This document shows positions 1 through 6,996 of a stretch of 64,000 bases of DNA, piece after piece. The stretch is from NCBI GenBank assembly GCA_003487665.1, contig DNFA01000015.1:63361-127360 (forward strand). The letters run 5' to 3'. The notes beneath the pieces are model-generated. The model was not told the DNA's origin. It did not search any database and was given only the letters and a program-made list of their open reading frames with translations. The DNA comes from Oscillibacter sp. Lineage in GTDB: Bacteria; Bacillota; Clostridia; Oscillospirales; Oscillospiraceae. The stretch's first letter is position 1; each line of letters starts with the position of its first letter. Position numbers and translations under genes: made by a program.

Positions 1-1
1 G

Positions 2-32
2 AAAAAGACGGCCCCGGCATAGGGCCGAGGCC
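2..32 (-). terminator. Rho-independent terminator at the left edge
   Basis: On the minus strand a GC-rich hairpin (GGCC..CGGC / GCCG..GGCC) is followed by GTCTTTTTC. It lies just after the stop of the leftmost gene and would end the short leftward operon of the control region. Confidence 0.75.
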
Positions 33-38
33 GCCCAC

Positions 39-566
39 TCACGCTTCTGCGGTCACTATGTACTTCTTGAGCTCAAGCAGCTCCAACAAAATCGCGTCGA
101 TTCGCCGGTTGATGGCGTCGCTTCCAGCTTTAGGGGGAGGCGTCGGCTTCTCGGGGACAGCTACCTGCGTCGGTGCTGGCAGCTCCGTCGGCGTCTGCTC
201 GTCTGGCTTTCCCAGCTTACAGGCGAACACCTTGCCCTCGATCCATGCCCTCGTTTCCTTGCTGCATCCGAAGATGTCCAAAATCATCCGCCCACAGCGT
301 TCGGTCACGAAGTACATCGGCACAGACCGGCGGGATGCGCCGCCCGTCTTCCCGTTGACCGGAAACGGCAGTTTCACCAGCTTCACGTCGCTCTCGCTCT
401 TTGCTTCGCGCTGGCACCACTTGGTCGGATAGGCGCAGCCACAGGCGGCCAGCAGATCCCGTGCCGCGTACATCGTCTCGCCTTCGTTCAGGAGAACGCG
501 GACTGCGCTTCCCTCCTGCTCCACAACGGCTACTCTGCCAATGAAGCTCTTGACGGTCTCGCTCAT
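39..566 (-). CDS. Bro-N-like phage antirepressor-type protein
   Basis: This 175-residue protein has an N-terminal half that resembles a shortened Bro-N domain: a MYAARDLLAACG stretch near residues 32-43 and a RSVPMYFVTE block near 80-89, followed by an Ala/Trp helix. Residues about 120-147 are Pro-rich and the C-terminus is a short Leu-rich coiled coil. Bro-N proteins of phages commonly act as DNA-binding antirepressors. Its start codon overlaps the stop of the upstream gene (ATGA), so the two are translationally coupled. It is the last gene of a leftward operon that begins at the promoter near 993-1020 and may be controlled by the antisense RNA candidate at 896-977. The domain assignment is by eye. 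Confidence 0.5.
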   Translation of the reverse strand: MSETVKSFIGRVAVVEQEGSAVRVLLNEGETMYAARDLLAACGCAYPTKWCQREAKSESDVKLVKLPFPVNGKTGGASRRSVPMYFVTERCGRMILDIFGCSKETRAWIEGKVFACKLGKPDEQTPTELPAPTQVAVPEKPTPPPKAGSDAINRRIDAILLELLELKKYIVTAEA

Positions 567-835
567 ACCGCACCGCCTTTCTCCGCTTCACGGTTCGCAA
601 AGTTCACCGCGAAGATGGCGTTGCAGACCTCCATGTGGCCGGCGAACTCTTCCATCTCACCCATCAGCGCGTGAACTCTGTCCTTGATCTCGTAGAAGGC
701 CAAGGCGCCTCTGTCCCTCTTCTCTGCCTCTCCCTCGGCCATGTCGAGGAAGTAGAAGTAGGTGGACTCGAACATCTCCAGAAATACATCCAGCTTTGCC
801 GCGTCCGCTCTCAATTTGTCGGGGGTCGTCATCAT
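563..835 (-). CDS. Hypothetical small helical protein
   Basis: A 90-residue, mostly alpha-helical acidic protein with no recognised family. An AAAGGAG ribosome site lies about 10 bases before the first of two adjacent ATG codons. It is the first gene of the short leftward operon with the antirepressor-like gene, with which it overlaps by 4 bases. Its mRNA leader (836 to about 986) is crossed by the candidate plus-strand RNA. Confidence 0.7.
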   Translation of the reverse strand: MMTTPDKLRADAAKLDVFLEMFESTYFYFLDMAEGEAEKRDRGALAFYEIKDRVHALMGEMEEFAGHMEVCNAIFAVNFANREAEKGGAV

Positions 836-860
836 AAGTGTATTGCTCCTTTCGTCGTTC

Positions 861-889
861 TTGACAGCGGCCGGCAGCCATGTTACACT
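861..889 (+). promoter_or_regulatory. Plus-strand sigma-70 type promoter for a small RNA
   Basis: TTGACA at 861-866 and TACACT at 884-889 are separated by 17 bases. There is no plus-strand gene downstream, but a hairpin followed by TTTTTT begins at 941. Promoter and terminator together define a transcript of roughly 80 bases, antisense to the leader of the leftward operon. Confidence 0.55.
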
Positions 890-895
890 TACCTT

Positions 896-977
896 GCTCG
901 GAGGTGTGTAACGCAGTCACAGGTGGCTGCTGAACCGCCGGAACCCTTGGTGTTGCAAGCACTGAGGGTTCTTTTTT
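896..977 (+). ncRNA. Candidate antisense small RNA
   Basis: The interval runs from the expected start about 7 bases after the TACACT box to the end of a hairpin (GAACCCT 941-947 paired with AGGGTTC 965-971) followed by TTTTTTG. It carries a GGAGGTG block but only a trivial open frame. It is fully antisense to the leader of the operon ending in the Bro-N-like gene. Known analogues are P22 sar RNA and P1/P7 c4 RNA, which repress antirepressor genes; a similar role here is inference. Confidence 0.45.
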
Positions 978-992
978 GTTTCCTGTGATTTG

Positions 993-1020
993 ATTATAAC
1001 ATTTTACCTACCTAAAGCAA
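993..1020 (-). promoter_or_regulatory. Early promoter with shared TAGGTAGG spacer motif (copy 1)
   Basis: On the minus strand TTGCTT (1020-1015) and TATAAT (998-993) are 16 bases apart. The spacer starts with TAGGTAGGT, as in three other promoters of this window. The -35 box lies between ACCTATC and TAGGT, an imperfect inverted repeat (1010-1027). It would drive the operon at 563-835 and 39-566. Confidence 0.7.
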
Positions 1021-1071
1021 GATAGGTGCGCGGTAATAACATTTAACCGTTCGGATAACAGCAAAAACGCG

Positions 1072-1101
1072 AAAAAGCCCTGCGTCAGACGACGCGGGGC
1101 T
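1072..1101 (-). terminator. Rho-independent terminator after the repressor gene
   Basis: On the minus strand an 11-pair stem with two C/A-type imperfections (AGCCCCGCGTC / GACGCAGGGCT, loop GTCT) is followed by TTTTTC. It lies 30 bases after the stop of the XRE gene and before the next leftward promoter. Confidence 0.8.
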
Positions 1102-1130
1102 ATACTCGTTTTTACGCTCATATACTTTGC

Positions 1131-1448
1131 CTATCTCTCTTTCAGAATGACCCCAGCCATCTCCGCAAGCATCTCGATCTGGGACGGCGTCGGATCGGAC
1201 TCAGAAAAAATTTTTTGAATTTTTTCGGCCTCCGTGCCTTCCACGAGGTCTGGCAGGATATAATTCGGCGAAACTCGTAATTCGCGGCATAAAGTGGCGA
1301 ATACCGGCAGGCTCGGCAACTTCTTTCCGTCCTCAATCTGGCGCAGATACGTCGAATTGATGTTGCAAGCCTCTGCCAGCTTCTCAGCCGTCAGGCCGCG
1401 GTCTTTTCGGGCTTTGTTGATTCTCGTTCCAAATAGCTTCTTGTCCAC
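1131..1448 (-). CDS. XRE-family (Cro/CI-type) transcriptional regulator
   Basis: A 105-residue DNA-binding protein with one helix-turn-helix of the XRE type: GTRINKARKDRGLTAEKLAE, then NINSTYLRQIEDGKK, then LPVFATLCRELRVS. The C-terminal part is short, so this is a compact repressor without a protease domain. A GTG at 1448 is preferred as start because GGAGGAG sits six bases before it; ATG codons further upstream (1484, 1499) have weaker sites. It is divergent from the plus-strand nuclease-like gene and is the best candidate in the window for the protein that binds the palindromes in the early promoters; that link is inferred. Confidence 0.85.
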   Translation of the reverse strand: MDKKLFGTRINKARKDRGLTAEKLAEACNINSTYLRQIEDGKKLPSLPVFATLCRELRVSPNYILPDLVEGTEAEKIQKIFSESDPTPSQIEMLAEMAGVILKER

Positions 1449-1513
1449 TTTTTGCTCCTCCAATGATGTATGCCGTCGGTTCATACCACCTCTTCTCATA
1501 GCTTACAGCCCCG

Positions 1514-1542
1514 TTGACGCTCACGAAATCCACTGTTAGAAT
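1514..1542 (+). promoter_or_regulatory. Plus-strand promoter of the nuclease-like gene
   Basis: TTGACG (1514-1519) and TAGAAT (1537-1542) are 17 bases apart, about 50 bases before the ATG at 1591. The gene is a stand-alone plus-strand unit with its own promoter, ribosome site and terminator. Confidence 0.65.
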
Positions 1543-1590
1543 ATAGACCATGAGCCAGTAGACTATACCACATGAACGGAGGATATTTTC

Positions 1591-2676
1591 ATGGGTCTTT
1601 CAGGGTCTAAACTCTACCGCCTTTCCGGTGGCACCGTCATCCCGGCCAGCGAGGCTCTATATCCCGCAGAGGCCGACCTCCAGCAGCTTATTGCGGAAAA
1701 TCCGCAACTGCTGCTCAGCTCCCCCAATGAGGGCCAGCGCCTTTACCTGTTGCGTCGAGAACAGCCCGTGCGCGATGCTCCAGATGGGCCAGCCCTTTTC
1801 TCCATTGACCATCTCTTCGTTGACCAAGACGGTCTTCCCGTGCTCGTCGAGGTGAAGCGGAGCACCGACACCAGAATCCGCCGCGAAGTCGTAGGCCAGA
1901 TGCTCGACTACGCCTCCCGTATGCGGGCGTGGAGCGCCAGCGAACTCAGGTCGTCCGCGTCGCTTCTGGATGTTCCAGATGATCTATGGGCCGCTCTCGA
2001 CGGCAATCTGAAGGCCGAGCGGATGCGGCTGATTTTCGCGGCAGACTCTATCCCTGACTCCTTGGCCTCCATGATTGACTTCCTCGACCGCAGCATGGAC
2101 GCTATCGAGGTCTGCGGCGTCGAGATTAAGCGGTACGTTTCCGAGGACGGTGCCGAGCTGATCTCCTCCACGATTGTCGGCGGTGGCAATTCGCCTGTCA
2201 AGCAGGCTGCCAGATACTCCACTATCTGGGACGCCGACAGCATGGCCGAGCAGCTCAACCAGCGCGAAAACTCAGCCATCGTTCCGGTTGTCGCCGCTCT
2301 CACATCGTTCGCCTCCAGCGCCGGTCTGCAGATCAGTTATGGTCGCGGTACGAAGTTTGGCGTGTGCAGGGCGCTTCGGAACGGTCGCAAGGTATTTAGT
2401 GTGACCTCATGGGAAAAGGGCCATACGGGTCTCAGGACGGCCGTTGAGGTATCTTTACCGTCGTTGGTAGACCAGACCTGCGGCACATTCGAGGAAGATG
2501 CGCTACGTTCCATGCTCCTGACGTTCCCCGACGCTTCCCCAGCCGACGCCGAGCAATTCATCTTCGGCTCCAGCCAGTTCCAGTATATCGACCTGCGATT
2601 ACTTGCAGAGCCATCAAACCTCTCGCATTTCCAGAACGCCATCACTCAAATCGTTCAGGCCATCCCTGAAGAATAA
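1591..2676 (+). CDS. PD-(D/E)XK nuclease-like protein (NucS/DUF91-like)
   Basis: A 361-residue protein with a PD-(D/E)XK core: SIDHLFVD with Asp73, then LVEVKRS with Glu87 and Lys89, and a GQMLDY helix near 102-107. This order (D, ExK, Q) is typical of NucS/RecB-like nuclease domains. Residues from about 230 onward form a separate domain I do not recognise. An ATG follows CGGAGGA at good spacing. It is one of only two plus-strand genes in the window, has its own promoter and terminator and sits beside the repressor, an arrangement common for lysogeny-expressed accessory (defence or exclusion) genes. The target is unknown. Confidence 0.7.
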   Translation: MGLSGSKLYRLSGGTVIPASEALYPAEADLQQLIAENPQLLLSSPNEGQRLYLLRREQPVRDAPDGPALFSIDHLFVDQDGLPVLVEVKRSTDTRIRREVVGQMLDYASRMRAWSASELRSSASLLDVPDDLWAALDGNLKAERMRLIFAADSIPDSLASMIDFLDRSMDAIEVCGVEIKRYVSEDGAELISSTIVGGGNSPVKQAARYSTIWDADSMAEQLNQRENSAIVPVVAALTSFASSAGLQISYGRGTKFGVCRALRNGRKVFSVTSWEKGHTGLRTAVEVSLPSLVDQTCGTFEEDALRSMLLTFPDASPADAEQFIFGSSQFQYIDLRLLAEPSNLSHFQNAITQIVQAIPEE

Positions 2677-2680
2677 GAAA

Positions 2681-2713
2681 AGCGGCTACGCCCCGAAATG
2701 GAGCGTAGCCGCT
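2681..2713. terminator. Bidirectional terminator
   Basis: A perfect 11-pair stem (AGCGGCTACGC / GCGTAGCCGCT) has ATTTTA on the plus side and TTTTCTTATT on the minus side. It separates the plus-strand nuclease-like gene from the end of the long leftward early operon. Confidence 0.85.
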
Positions 2714-2798
2714 ATTTTACTGCCCTCTGGAGCCGCTGGAACGTCGCAGAATGATGGATTTTATGCCGGCGGCAACGTAAATCGACCTACGCTGGTCT

Positions 2799-3263
2799 TT
2801 ACCGATGCCACAGCTCCTCGGAAACCTCGACCGACTCTTCTTTGAGTGCAGAGAACCGTTCCTCGAACTCGTATTCCGTGATTTCGCCCGTCTTCCGCAG
2901 GCCGCGGAGTATCGAGATCTCCTGCGGGATCTCCGCATAGCGTTTCCGCAGGTGGTCAATGCGGGAGTCCTGCTTCGCAATCTCCTGCCGCCACCCTTCC
3001 CAGAGCGGCGTCGTGAACTCCTTCCATTCCAACTCAGGCAGCGTCACGCTCAGGTCATCCCTCGCCTTGTCGTCCACGTTCAGCGGCGGATGGAGCCGCA
3101 GGATGTAGTAGATCTCGTACAGGTTCATATCCGCTTCGCTCCCCAGCTCCGTATACTCGATCTTCGTCACCTGCTCTATGTTGACGGTGCGGTGCATCGG
3201 CTTATTGAACAGGTGGCCGCGGATTCTGCTCTGCAATGGCTGCTTGGTGCGGCCAACGTACAC
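2799..3263 (-). CDS. GIY-YIG-like endonuclease, apparent frameshift at the N-terminus
   Basis: From a GTG at 3263 the frame encodes VYVGRTKQPLQSRIRGHLF, the second half of a GIY-YIG core (YVG, then Arg-containing helix), and later LYEIYYILRLHPPLN with a conserved-looking Glu. The first half of the motif is missing in this frame. An ATG at 3313 that overlaps the stop of the upstream gene opens another frame reading MRVQGFLIYRIWYGN, which looks like the GIY strand. A one-base change around 3270-3280 would join both parts. It may therefore be a decayed homing-type nuclease, a sequencing error, or a shifted product. The C-terminal 80 residues are a helical extension. Confidence 0.6.
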   Translation of the reverse strand: MYVGRTKQPLQSRIRGHLFNKPMHRTVNIEQVTKIEYTELGSEADMNLYEIYYILRLHPPLNVDDKARDDLSVTLPELEWKEFTTPLWEGWRQEIAKQDSRIDHLRKRYAEIPQEISILRGLRKTGEITEYEFEERFSALKEESVEVSEELWHR

Positions 3264-3309
3264 GAGCAGTTCCCGTACCAGATCCGATAAATCAGGAACC
3301 CTTGTACTC

Positions 3310-3543
3310 TCATTTGACGCACCTGAAACCGGCGAACTGTGCCAGACCTGCGCTTCCGTCCGGGCATTTGCACGGAATGTGCATCGGCACGTTATTTCGC
3401 GTGAACGGGTTCGCCGCGAGCTGCTGATGCTGGATCACTTTGCCGAGCAGGGCCGGGAGCATTTCCGTCGGCACCTCCTGAGGCTGTGATCTGGACAACA
3501 GCCGACCGCACAACGGGCATTTGTAAACCGGTTGATACTTCAT
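3310..3543 (-). CDS. Small zinc-ribbon-like protein
   Basis: A 77-residue protein with two cysteine pairs, KCPLCGRL near the N-terminus and PCKCPDGS near residue 57, suitable for one zinc site. The start at 3543 is chosen because its ATG overlaps the stop of the upstream gene (ATGA). Function unknown; many genes of this operon carry similar cysteine pairs. Confidence 0.7.
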   Translation of the reverse strand: MKYQPVYKCPLCGRLLSRSQPQEVPTEMLPALLGKVIQHQQLAANPFTRNNVPMHIPCKCPDGSAGLAQFAGFRCVK

Positions 3544-4334
3544 TCCGCATACCCCTCCGGTCGTTGCTCCCAATACGCAGAACGCTGCGCAATCGCCATG
3601 TCGATCAGCCAGAACTTTTCACGTTCATCCATCAGGACATCGACCGACCATTGCCCTGTCAGTCCTTGCACATCCCGCATTGCATCAGCGACCTTATCCT
3701 GAACGGCGTCCTTGAAGTGCGCGTACACGCCTTCCAATCTCTCTCGCTCATGCTCAAAAACGATCTTGTCGGTGGCATGGTACAGGTGCGGGTAAACGTA
3801 GTCGTAGTCCCAATAGTTCGCGGTGAAAATCGGCTCTCTGGTGTCGAAGTCGTAGAACACGCGGAACTCGGGCCGTAAGGGTAGGCCGTTGTAGATGCAA
3901 GGCGTCATCCCCGCAGGGCTTTCTATGAACTTTCGCACCACAATTTCGTCTGCGCCCTCTGCTCCGCAGCATATCGCCTCGTAGTTGATTAGGATGATCG
4001 CCCGGTACAGCTCATGCAGGCCGTACAGGTTGCACGTCCCGTTCGCATTGAACTTGTTGCTGAAGCGGCCATTCTTGACGAACACATGGCCGGTCAGCCC
4101 CATCTCTTTCAGCTTCGGGATAACGCGCTCCTCCAGATACGCCTTGACGGTCTCTTCGTCTTCCTTCGGGTGCTCCATGTAAAACGCCTCGTACAGCCGC
4201 TTCACATACTCTGGTTCCTCCTCCGCACTCGGCAGCTTCGTGTAGAACGTCAGCGGCGTCGGGATGCCGCAGTCCTTGATTTTCGGATACCAGAAGCTAA
4301 AGTCGTTCTCGTGCTCCCTCGTGTAGTCAAACAT
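3540..4334 (-). CDS. ATP-grasp-like protein
   Basis: A 264-residue protein with features of an ATP-grasp fold: VFVKNGRFSNKF (nucleotide-binding Lys), EIVVRKFIES (hinge-like strand), RPEFRVFYDF, and near the C-terminus WSVDVLMDE followed by FWLIDMA, resembling the acidic metal-binding strands. ATP-grasp enzymes ligate a carboxylate to an amine using ATP; the substrate cannot be told. The start at 4334 is preferred over an upstream ATG because the upstream extension overlaps the preceding gene and is low complexity. It is coupled to the zinc-ribbon gene downstream. Confidence 0.6.
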   Translation of the reverse strand: MFDYTREHENDFSFWYPKIKDCGIPTPLTFYTKLPSAEEEPEYVKRLYEAFYMEHPKEDEETVKAYLEERVIPKLKEMGLTGHVFVKNGRFSNKFNANGTCNLYGLHELYRAIILINYEAICCGAEGADEIVVRKFIESPAGMTPCIYNGLPLRPEFRVFYDFDTREPIFTANYWDYDYVYPHLYHATDKIVFEHERERLEGVYAHFKDAVQDKVADAMRDVQGLTGQWSVDVLMDEREKFWLIDMAIAQRSAYWEQRPEGYAE

Positions 4335-4581
4335 CTTTTGTCTCCTCCTCTTCGTATTTGGCAAACTCCTTTGCCGTGTCGAGGAATTGCACTCGCTGGG
4401 CCTCCGCCAGCCCAACCGTGCCATCCCGTCGTTCCAGTATGGCATAGGCACCAGCAACAACACCGCCGCCATGCCCACCACGCATGAGCGACGGCGGCAC
4501 GATCTGCGAGATTTGCGTGAACCCGTGGAACAGGTAGAGCTCTTCGCCCACTTTGCACGGGCGCAGCTTGTTTGTGTTCAT
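4327..4581 (-). CDS. Hypothetical protein, 84 residues
   Basis: A short protein with a beta-rich start (KVGEELYLFHGFTQ), a Gly-rich turn (RGGHGGG) and an acidic helical tail. It resembles no family I can name. It overlaps the following ATP-grasp-like gene by 8 bases and is part of the leftward early operon. Confidence 0.65.
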   Translation of the reverse strand: MNTNKLRPCKVGEELYLFHGFTQISQIVPPSLMRGGHGGGVVAGAYAILERRDGTVGLAEAQRVQFLDTAKEFAKYEEEETKDV

Positions 4582-4592
4582 TCTTGCCCTCC

Positions 4593-4988
4593 TCAGTATT
4601 TCAGTCGCACACCCTCAGGTAGCGGCGGCATCTCACGCCAGAACCTCGGCACCCACACAAACGGAACGAACGTCGGGCGTTCAGAGCCGCAAAGCCTTTT
4701 CCACACGCAGCTAAAGATGTGACCGTACGAGTCCTTCGTCAAGACCTCTTGCCCCTCCCGTGGTTTTTGCTCTTTGAGCGTGTGCCATCCGTCCTCCAGC
4801 ATTGGCATCCACCATTTCACATGACCGCCCGGTTCCAAGCCGCCCAGGTAAAAGAGAGGCGCTTCCTTCGGGTCGTATGCCACGAGGGAGCCATCGGTCA
4901 CATGGCCCCATTTGCTGATAATCAGAACTCTCTCGCCAGTGGGAGGTAACGCCTCTTTCGTGGCCGTCCATCCGTGCTCCATCATCAA
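4593..4988 (-). CDS. DUF551-like protein with two repeats
   Basis: The 131 residues contain two copies of a DUF551-like pattern: GWTATKEALPPTGERVLI ... WWMPML and GWHTLKEQKPREGQEVL ... FWREMPPLP. DUF551 proteins are common in phage early regions and have no known biochemical role. The ATG cluster at 4988 overlaps the stop of the upstream gene. Confidence 0.75.
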   Translation of the reverse strand: MMMEHGWTATKEALPPTGERVLIISKWGHVTDGSLVAYDPKEAPLFYLGGLEPGGHVKWWMPMLEDGWHTLKEQKPREGQEVLTKDSYGHIFSCVWKRLCGSERPTFVPFVWVPRFWREMPPLPEGVRLKY

Positions 4989-5404
4989 CCTCCATCACCG
5001 AGCATGAGCTGGCCGGTCTGGAACACCTCATAGAGCGTCTTCTCATTCCGGTCAATCAGTTTCGGGAAGAACAGCTCGTCCATCGTGGCCTGCTCCGTCT
5101 CCACGAGGGCGACCTGCGCGGCGATCCAGTCCTTCAGGTTGCGCCACGCGATGCGCTCGGCCTGTTCGTCGTCGCACTTGGTACGCTCTTTTGCCATCAC
5201 TGCCTTAACGCCGTCCGGTCGTGCTTCCAGTCGGAAACCATGCAGGGAGCCGCAGCAGTCCAGCGCGAATGTGACTGCCGTGACTTTGCCGTTTTCGGCG
5301 TAGTCCATCATCACCTTTCGTGCTCCGTGCGCGGCGAGGATGCCTTGGATCTCGCCGACGGTCTGAACCGCCGGCACCTTGGTCGTGTAGTTCTTAATCG
5401 GCAT
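4985..5404 (-). CDS. Conserved phage protein of unknown function
   Basis: A 139-residue protein beginning MPIKNYTTKV, with an alpha/beta N-terminal half (QTVGEIQGILAAHGARKVMM) and a helical C-terminal half. Proteins with this start are familiar from Firmicute phages but have no known role. The start at 5404 avoids a long unlikely upstream extension that runs into the next gene. Confidence 0.75.
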   Translation of the reverse strand: MPIKNYTTKVPAVQTVGEIQGILAAHGARKVMMDYAENGKVTAVTFALDCCGSLHGFRLEARPDGVKAVMAKERTKCDDEQAERIAWRNLKDWIAAQVALVETEQATMDELFFPKLIDRNEKTLYEVFQTGQLMLGDGG

Positions 5405-5418
5405 CTGCAGTCCTCCTC

Positions 5419-6018
5419 TCAGTCGATGAACCGGATGTTCTCCGCCGCCGTGCTCCACACCTTGCCGTGCTCGTCCTCGACAATGCCCGTCGTGACAGGG
5501 ACGGCCCCATTATCGAACTCCTCGAACGTGCTTCCCCATGTGTGGAACCATGCGACAAATTCATCCTCGCGCCACCCGTCGTTCGTGCGCTCATACACAT
5601 GGGCGATACACTTGCGGCAGTTCGGCACAGGCGGCTTCCCACGCAGAGGCCCTCCCTCTTGCCACGGGCGGAACTGCTGGATCTTTTCCAGCAGGCCCTT
5701 CGGATTGCCGTCGAAGAGCAAGGCTCGGTCATCGACATAGACTTTTGCGGGCGGCTTTTCCGCCGCCACATCATCGACCTCAATGCCGTTCTCCCGAAGG
5801 TAGCGCCGCACCGCTCCCATGCCCTCAGGCGTGGCGCATCTGGTGGACACGACCACCACTCTGTACCCCGCGGCTCTGATCCGCTTGATTTCTTCGTCAA
5901 TGAGCGGCACGGGCGGGTCGGGTACAACGTCTACGCCCTGCCAGCCGCTCACATAGGAATGGATGACGCCGTCAAAATCCAGCACCACATTCGGCTGATA
6001 CTTCATCTCCCAAGCCAT
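5419..6018 (-). CDS. HAD-superfamily hydrolase-like protein
   Basis: Residues about 10-105 form a HAD fold: motif I VVLDFDGVIH (nucleophile Asp14, acid Asp16), motif II VVVVSTRC, and KPPAKVYVDDRA (Lys and the acidic motif IV). No cap domain is visible, as in small phosphatases or polynucleotide 3'-phosphatases. Residues 125-199 form an extra domain with CRKC that I do not recognise. The first ATG shares a base with the stop of the dUTPase gene (TAATG). A role in nucleotide or nucleic-acid end processing is plausible from context. Confidence 0.75.
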   Translation of the reverse strand: MAWEMKYQPNVVLDFDGVIHSYVSGWQGVDVVPDPPVPLIDEEIKRIRAAGYRVVVVSTRCATPEGMGAVRRYLRENGIEVDDVAAEKPPAKVYVDDRALLFDGNPKGLLEKIQQFRPWQEGGPLRGKPPVPNCRKCIAHVYERTNDGWREDEFVAWFHTWGSTFEEFDNGAVPVTTGIVEDEHGKVWSTAAENIRFID

Positions 6019-6446
6019 TACTGCGCCCCCTTGCCGGTTCCAGTGCTGCCCCAGCCGCCGCGGTTCGGGTTGCCGAGATCCTCGACCTGCTCGAACTCAA
6101 CAGGCTCGTCCTGCTTCACGAGGCGGAACTGGCAGATGCGCGTCCCCTTCGGGATTTCCGTATGACGGATGGCAACCGCCGGGAAGCCCCAGATGTCATC
6201 GTTACCGCAGTAGCTATGCTCGATGATGCCCACGCTGTTCGCCATGATGACGCCGAAGTTCTTGCAGGTCGAGCTTCTGGGAACGACCTGCGCATAGTAG
6301 CCAGCAGGAAGTTCCATCGCAATGCCGAGCGAAATAATTTTGAAGTCCAACGGCTCCAGAACGATGTCCTCGGCGGTGTAAAGGTCAACCCACTCGCCAT
6401 GTGACTCGGGCAGCGGGTTCCCGTGCGTGTTGATTTTGACTTTCAT
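6018..6446 (-). CDS. dut: dUTP diphosphatase (trimeric dUTPase)
   Basis: A 142-residue protein that hydrolyses dUTP to dUMP and pyrophosphate. The conserved dUTPase motifs occur in order: AEDIVLEP (I), PRSS (II), VGIIEHSYCGND (III, with the catalytic Asp replaced by Glu/His in a variant form), GTRICQFRL (IV) and NRGGWGSTG (V, the P-loop-like tail). An ATG at 6446 follows GGAGGG. It keeps uracil out of phage DNA and feeds dTMP synthesis. Confidence 0.9.
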   Translation of the reverse strand: MKVKINTHGNPLPESHGEWVDLYTAEDIVLEPLDFKIISLGIAMELPAGYYAQVVPRSSTCKNFGVIMANSVGIIEHSYCGNDDIWGFPAVAIRHTEIPKGTRICQFRLVKQDEPVEFEQVEDLGNPNRGGWGSTGTGKGAQ

Positions 6447-6447
6447 G

Positions 6448-6996
6448 TTAAGCCCTCCTTGATGTTTCGTATCTGTAATCGTAGCCATCGAGCCTGTACG
6501 GGTCTTTCACTTTACCCATACATCTGGCCCAGATGGCGTTTTGACTGATGTAGTTTTTCTTGGCCGCCTCTCGTCCAGAAGAGTAAATGGCGACCACTTG
6601 GCCGTCCTGATCGACCTTCATCACGGCCTTGCGCCGGTTTGCGCTGGAGATTTTGCCGCTGACCTGCTTGCTGGCGAACGACAGGTTCACCAGCTCGCAA
6701 TCCATCTTTGCGCCGTTTCGATGGATGATGTTGTACCCCGGCCTGCGACCTCCCATGAAGGCGTCGGCCATGAGCCACACAACAGGCACATCTACTTTTC
6801 GGTTGTCCGCTGTCCGCATCTTCACGCAGGCGCGGGTTCGTCCGCTGATGTACGGCTTCAGGACGTACCACTCGCCACTCTCCAGTTCCTTTCGGACGAC
6901 CGCCTCGCGGTTGATTTGGTATCGGAAGCGATAGCCGGGGATTTCTACCCATTCCGCGCTGTCAGGCGTTTGGCTTTTACACCGCTTCGCGCTCAT
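6448..6996 (-). CDS. HNH homing endonuclease (NUMOD4-HNH-NUMOD1)
   Basis: A 182-residue free-standing endonuclease. EWVEIPGYRFRYQINREAVV near the start is a NUMOD4 domain, GYNIIHRNGAKMDCELVNL (residues ~92-110) is the HNH core with His-Asn residues, and VMKVDQDGQVVAIYSSGREA is a NUMOD1 DNA-binding repeat. It sits between the HD and dUTPase genes, overlapping the former by 4 bases, as expected for an inserted mobile endonuclease gene. Confidence 0.9.
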   Translation of the reverse strand: MSAKRCKSQTPDSAEWVEIPGYRFRYQINREAVVRKELESGEWYVLKPYISGRTRACVKMRTADNRKVDVPVVWLMADAFMGGRRPGYNIIHRNGAKMDCELVNLSFASKQVSGKISSANRRKAVMKVDQDGQVVAIYSSGREAAKKNYISQNAIWARCMGKVKDPYRLDGYDYRYETSRRA

